Origin: Cafeteria roenbergensis
Lineage: Eukaryota > Sar > Bigyra > Bicosoecida > Cafeteriaceae
Assembly (NCBI GenBank): GCA_008330645.1
Contig: VLTN01000045.1
Location: forward strand, 186,001-250,000
DNA length: 64,000 bases
Direction of reading: 5' to 3'
This document shows, one piece after another, positions 59,468 through 64,000 of this stretch. A program made the position numbers and the translations under genes. The notes beneath the pieces are model-generated. The model worked only from the letters and a program-made list of their open reading frames with translations. It did no database searches and was not told the DNA's origin. Each line of letters begins with the position of its first letter. Position 1 is the first letter of the stretch.

Positions 59468-60932
59468 CTACAGCGGGCGCAGCCCCTCGATACCGTCCGC
59501 CCGCGCGCGAATGGCGACACCGTCCGGGCCCCACTCCCCGGCGGGCAGCGCAAGCGAATCCGCCCAGCTCGCCGGCATCCGCAGCGCCGACGCGACCCCC
59601 TCGGCGTCGGCCGCGGACTCGTGTCCCACGAGCTTGCCGCCGCTGTAGCGCGCCCCCTGGCGCAACCTCGACCCGCGCCCGGCCGTTCCGTGGACGCGGA
59701 TGCCAAAGTGGTTGGGAACCACCACCACGGAGTCGAACCGGGGCCTGGCCGCTGGGTGAGGGTGAACGACGGGCCCCTTGTCGGGGGCCCATGCCTCGAG
59801 CGACCTCGCGGCGGCTTCTGCCTGCGAGCCGCAGAGTGTGCGCAGGCAAGAGCGGGACAGGGTGGAGTCGCAAGCGCGTCGCGGGCGGGTCGCAGCAGCA
59901 TCCGAGAGCGGAGGGGCCGACCACAAGCAGAGCCGGCCCCCCGCCGGGAGCCACCCGCCGCTGCGGCGGGCTGATCAGCTGCGGCCCCTGCAGCCGACTC
60001 ACGCCCTGGGGGTAGTTTGCCCGGTTGGACACGCTGGAGAACTTGCTGCGAAGGCTCCGACGCACGAGCGACATGTGGTGCATCTCAAGGCGAGCGCGCG
60101 GCAGGTCCAGGACGCGGGAGGCGCGCAGGAGGCGGCGCGTGGGGTCGACGAGCATCGAGGTCGGCACGCAGAGTCGGAACGGCATGTGCGGGTGGCAACG
60201 CATCAAGGCGGCGACCCTGCTGGTGTCGTCGTGGGGCCGTAGCTCCCACGTCGGGTCCACCATGAACGTGCGCATCCGGCACGTCACGACGTCGTGGCCG
60301 CCGCGCCACATCGCCCGGGCCGCCTCGGCCAGCTGCGCCCGCGCGTAGAACTCGTCCGCGTCGATGGACATGAACGCGTGGCAGCCGCCCGCCAGGCAGC
60401 GCCTCCTCCCGATCTCGCGCTTGCTCAGCTCGTTGCAAAAGTGGTCCCCTATGTCCTCTGGAGACGCCCCTCCTGCGGCAGCCGGTCGGATTGACGCGCG
60501 GCCACGCAAGCGCACCGCCTCGGCCCCGCCTGCTCACAGCCAGCCCCGCGCGCACGAGACCCCCGAACGAGAAGCCTCACCCATGTCCGCAGGCGTGGCG
60601 TTTGGGGCCACCAGATGCCGCTTCTCGTCCCCTGTGAAGGTTCGTGGCGCGTACTCGACGAGCTCGTCAATCACGCCCCTCGCGGTCAGGGAGCGCAGCG
60701 CCTCGAGGTCCTCGGGAGCGGCTGGGGCCCCGAAATTTGAGACTCGTTGAAACACAACGCACACGAACGACACGACTGGCCGCACGCTCTGGATGCTTGC
60801 TTCGAGCAGCTCCACACCGTCAAACACATTGTACGCCGCCCCGACCCGCAACGCCCCGGGTGCGGCGACCGCGGCCACTGTGGGGGCTGCCCCGTCTCCA
60901 CCCTCGCCGACTGGCGCCGTTGCAGCTGCCAC
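59468..60932 (-). CDS. Glycosyltransferase-like protein (GT-A type fold; 5' end unresolved)
   Basis: Three exons are supported: 60932-60581, 60472-60003, 59821-59468; donors are GTGAG, acceptors CAG, phases fit. The first exon opens with a GTG and has no ATG, so a further 5' exon or start is missing. The frame reads GAAYNVFDGVELLEASIQSV (typical first strand and helix of glycosyltransferases). Then comes NELSKREIGRRRCLAGGCHA, the metal-binding DxD-type motif FMSIDADEFY, and HHMSLVRRSLRSKFSS near the end of exon 2. The last exon holds VVHPHPAARPRFDSVVVV and a short tail. The domain would transfer sugar from a nucleotide-sugar donor. Acceptor is unknown. No membrane anchor is visible, which also suggests a missing N-terminus. 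It is convergent with the Cys-rich gene. Confidence 0.78.
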
Positions 60933-61067
60933 GGTGTTCCCGCCGCGGAGACGCTCTCGAGTGGCGAGCCGCAGGCCCGAAATGCTTCGCCGCAGGCTCA
61001 GTGCAGAGCAGTGCCGCCGCCGGCGCGCGGCAGCAAGCCGCTGGCTCCCGCACTCCCCGCGGTCCCG

Positions 61068-61974
61068 ATGGTCAGGGTCTTGGGCGAGGATGGGGCAGGC
61101 ATGCGCGCTTACGAGTTCGCAAAGGAGGCGGCGTCAGTGGCGCCCATCTTCCTCGTCTCGTCGGTGCTGCTCACCGGCCTGAGCAATCGGGCGAAAAGCG
61201 CCAACGCGCTGCGCAAGGCGCTTCCCGAGTTCGCCGTGCGCTTCGCGCCGGTGGCTCTGACGTTCGTGGCGCTCGCGCGTGAGTTGAGGCTCGCTCGTGG
61301 GGCTGCAGCGCGCGCCCGCGCCCCCTGCACTGCGCCCAATGCGAACCCCCCCCTCACCCAAGGAACGGCAGCTGCGCTCGGTGTTTGGCCGTGTGCCTGG
61401 TGCGACCACCGCAGCTGTCGAGTACGCCATTCGGGGGCCTCTGCGCGACATGATGCCGACTGTGGCCTTTTTCGCCGAGCCCGCGCCATCGTCAGATCGC
61501 ACGAATGTTGGACAGCGGTTGGCGCCCTGGGCAGGCGCGGGCAGCGAAACCGACGGCCAGACAACGGCCAGAGGTGGCGGCAATGGGCTCGCGGGAGTCA
61601 GCGGCGTGGAGGGCAGTGGCGATCCGTACGCGATGGAACAGCCAAGCGCGGCGCCGAGCGCGGACGGAGGCCGCGCAGGCGAACCGGATCCGGCCGACGG
61701 GGGCAGCGAGGGGGCGGAGGTCCTGGATGCGCACTTTGCCATTTCGAGCGTTGGAGACGCCGACTATTGCCCGCCGACGCGGGCGTCGCGAACGGTCAGC
61801 GGAACCCTCGCAGCGGTCGGCCTGCTGCAAGTGGGAATGACGCCTCTGCAGCTCGCCGCTGCAGGTGCCGCCGCTGTCGCCATCTCCCTGTTCATGCCAA
61901 CGTACGAGGACATGCTTGCAGCCCGCGCCCGCGCAGAGATGGCCAAGGAACGCCGTCGCACAGGGCTGGAGTGA
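61068..61974 (+). CDS. Small predicted membrane protein of unknown function (about 256 aa)
   Basis: ATG 61068 gives MVRVLGEDGAGMRAYEFAKE. A GTGAGT donor at 61279 and a CAG acceptor ending at 61414 agree in phase 1, giving exons 61068-61278 and 61415-61974. Hydrophobic helices lie near residues 21-38 (VAPIFLVSSVLLTGLS), 56-70 (FAVRFAPVALTFVALA) and 210-235 (LLQVGMTPLQLAAAGAAAVA). A polar Gly/Ser/Asp-rich segment of about 100 residues sits between the second and third. The end is basic (EMAKERRRTG). No family was recognised. Its stop lies only 15 bp from the stop of the convergent pseudo-trypsin gene. The intron call rests on consensus and phase only. Confidence 0.6.
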
Positions 61975-61989
61975 GAGCCCGGGGCGGCC

Positions 61990-63857
61990 CTACACAGCGG
62001 CCAGATCGCGCCTGGCCGTGGCCCCGACGGGAGACCCCGGAGCCGCGTTGGTCAGTTTTGGGCCGGTGCCCTGATATCGGTGCTCGTTGGAGCCAGGCTG
62101 CGGCTTCTGCGCCGCCGTTGAGGCGAGCGCCTGCTGGCGGATGTGGACGACCTCCCCGTTGCCCGGCCCGCCAAAGCGGTGCATTGCGTCGCCGCCGACG
62201 CGTACATGCCGAGTGGCCTCGCCCGAAAACGCTGCAGACCGCTTCTTCATGGCCTGCATGGCCTTTTGCTTCTTGATAGCCTCGCGGTTGCCCTCCCGGC
62301 CTTTGCGCGCCTCCGCGGCCCGCACGCGCCGCTCCTCGCGAAGAATGTGTTGTGTGTCCACGTCCTCGGGGGTCGGAACTGTCTTTGGCGTGGGCACCGA
62401 GCCCGCCAGGGGCGCGCCCTCCATGCGTTTCGCGAAGGAGCGCTCGCCCAGCGCTTCGTCGATCGTGTCCTCCGCGGTCACGGCAGTCTGCTTGCCGGTC
62501 ATCACGCGATGCTTGTAGTAGAGGCCAGTCGCGCATGCTGAGCCGCACAGGCACAGCAAAATCAGCCCCAAGATGATGATGATTCCCCAGTTGATGCTCC
62601 GCTCTGGGAGCACCTGCACGATTGGGCTGGGCGTCGTCGATGGCGAGGCCGCGACGCTCGGGGACGCTGTCACCGTCGGTACGGCTGTCGACGTGGGAGT
62701 CGCGCTGGCGCAGACGATGGGCTCGAACGGGTTCCCCTTGAAGAAGTTGATGCGCTCGATGAGCCAGTTCTGCCGGTAAATTACAGAGCTCAGGTACGTG
62801 CGCACCGTGGTGCACGGGAACGTGTCCCCTTGCGCTGCAACAGCAGCCAGCTGAAACTCGTCAGAGTCTCCCACAGGGTTGCGGATCAGCAGCGCGGCGC
62901 CAAAATCTCCTGACGCCAGGCAGGTCTTGGGGAAGGTTCTCGAGTTGTAGTCCTGCAGCACCAGCGCTCCACCGTTCTTCCGAAGGAGGCAGTTGCCGGA
63001 GTAGTCAAACACCTCGGTGGCTTCAAGCAGCTCGGCTGGCCCGCTGCGGTGCACTCCCGCGTCCACGAACTGGCCCTGCCCGGTGACGAAGTTTTGGTCC
63101 GAGCCGTACCCGACGATCGCTCCCGACTCTGGCAGCACAAACGCCTCCGTGCGCAACGGAATGGGGGCGAACGAGAACTGCGGCTCCGGGTGCAGCTCAA
63201 TCGCGACAACGGCAATGTTGTCCCCGAACACGCCGGTCCGGTAGACCCACGACACGTTCGAGGCTCGTCCTACGTACTGGAGCCCACCGCCCCCAGTCCC
63301 TGCGCCGCCCCACACCGTGAGGTTGACAAACATGGTCTCCTCGGACGCCCACTCGCCGGCGACTCCAGTGTCGATCGGCTGGTCCTCGTCGTCCTCGTGC
63401 ACCACGCACCGCCCGTTGGTGACCACCACATTTTCCGCCACGAAGGTGCCGGTGCACGCGTCCACGGCGCCCCCCCTGAGCAAAACAACGCCGGGAAACG
63501 TCTGCGGCGGGGGCAGGGGCAGCGTGCGTGCGTGCCGGCAGCGCGTCGGGCCGGGGCGACCCGTTGCGTTGCGCTGGGTCCCCAGCAAGGCCGCGCGGGG
63601 CCTTGCTCATTGAGTGGCCGGCAGACCATCGGCGAGCCTGTGCGGCACGGCAGGCCGTGCGTGCAGTCGCCTCTTGGCTGCGCCGCGTGGGCGCGCAAAG
63701 CGCTGGCTTCCGAAACCCCGGCGTGCTGGCGCAAGGCCGCCGGCCGGCAGCTGCTCACCTCGGCGCTCGCCTCTCCCTCGTTCGTTGCGCCGATGAGGCC
63801 TGCGGCGGGCGAAGCAGCGGCCGCGAGCACGCCCAGCCACAGAGCTGCGCCGAGCAT
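61990..63857 (-). CDS. Type I membrane protein with catalytically dead trypsin-like domain (536 aa)
   Basis: Exons (minus strand): 63857-63759 and 63501-61990, phase 0. MLGAALWLGVLAAAASPAAG is a signal peptide. The join LIGATNEGEASAE-TFPGVVLLRGG reproduces the trypsin-fold start (IxGG...fPxxV.l). The fold continues with CTGTFVAENVVVTNGRCV, where the usual TAAHC His is Arg; FGDNIAVVAIEL, which keeps the Asp region; and CLASGDFGAALLIRN, where the nucleophile Ser of GDSGGP is Phe. Both His and Ser of the triad are therefore gone. A Thr/Ser/Pro-rich stalk, a membrane helix (NWGIIIILGLILLCLCGSA) and a basic cytoplasmic tail of about 165 residues (KKQKAMQAMKKRSAAFSG) follow. An adhesion, receptor or decoy role is inferred. 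Confidence 0.85.
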
Positions 63858-64000
63858 TCCGGCCCGCCGCTGGGGCGCGCAGCGGCCCGGCCGCGCCCCG
63901 CTGTCGCCCGTCGCTTCCCGGCGCCCTCCCTTCGCCGCAGGGCAGGGACTGTCTGCGCCCAAGGCTGCGGGTGCGGGCCGCGGCCTGCCGGCCGGGGAGC
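63858..64000. promoter_or_regulatory. Upstream region of the pseudo-trypsin gene to window edge
   Basis: This 143-bp GC-rich edge precedes the start codon on the minus strand and should hold its leader and part of its promoter. No element was recognised. Confidence 0.35.

Noticed and set aside
1-64000. Transposons, retroelements, virus-like elements and RNA genes
   Set aside because: No reverse transcriptase, integrase, transposase, capsid, terminal repeat, tRNA box or rRNA sequence was recognised in any interval read; divergent elements could escape reading by eye.

Overview
This window reads as nuclear DNA of a GC-rich (about 70%), gene-dense, ciliated unicellular eukaryote. Nineteen protein genes lie on both strands, each with its own promoter interval and no operon-like logic. 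Many are split by short introns of roughly 100-270 bp, with one candidate of about 600 bp. Donors are mostly GTGAG(C/T/G), with a few GTGCG or GTAAG, and acceptors are CAG. A transition-zone protein (TMEM231) implies a cilium. A hybrid histidine kinase beside a CDPK and a channel-linked cyclase relative fits a protist, perhaps a heterotrophic stramenopile such as a bicosoecid (Cafeteria-like). That placement is inference only. No plastid, viral, transposon, CRISPR or tRNA features were recognised.

Layout. 1-3695: 3' part of a membrane hybrid histidine kinase. 4049-16426: a giant disordered protein with Tudor/KOW-like modules. 16776-19244 (-): a PH-PDZ-PDZ scaffold, head to head with a second giant protein (19358-26146). 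26557-29326: a TMEM43 domain fused to a ceramide synthase TLC domain. 29562-31895: a PiT-type phosphate transporter. 32014-34628 (-): a mitochondrial-type 3'-5' exonuclease. 34922-36373: a C9orf78/Tls1 splicing factor. 36685-38874: TMEM231. 39062-40970: an adenylate-kinase-like protein. 41265-44612 (-): a voltage-sensor protein with a decayed class III cyclase domain. 44925-47797: a calcium-dependent protein kinase. 48196-52011 (-): a secretory-pathway methyltransferase-like protein. 52196-54268 (-): an Ala-rich protein. 54494-57214 (-): seryl-tRNA synthetase with an eEF1B-type GST-like tail. 57440-58765: a secreted Cys-rich protein. 59468-60932 (-): a glycosyltransferase-like protein. 61068-61974: a small membrane protein. 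61990-63857 (-): a membrane-anchored pseudo-trypsin.

Exon structures were worked out by hand from splice consensus, reading phase and family similarity. Where both phase and homology agree (TMEM43-CerS, PiT, exonuclease, TMEM231, CDPK, SerRS, pseudo-trypsin) the models are strong. Where only phase agrees (both giant proteins, the Cys-rich protein, the small membrane protein) they are proposals. High GC makes long stop-free frames common on both strands, so most long open frames here are shadows, and several introns carry no in-frame stop.

Functionally the genes are unrelated neighbours: signalling (histidine kinase, cyclase relative, CDPK, PH-PDZ), membrane lipid and phosphate handling (ceramide synthase fusion, PiT), ER/secretory proteins (methyltransferase-like, glycosyltransferase-like, Cys-rich, pseudo-trypsin), and housekeeping (SerRS, Tls1, exonuclease, adenylate kinase). 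The most unusual content is domain combination: TMEM43 with ceramide synthase, SerRS with an eEF1B N-terminal domain, and two enzyme folds that have lost catalytic residues.
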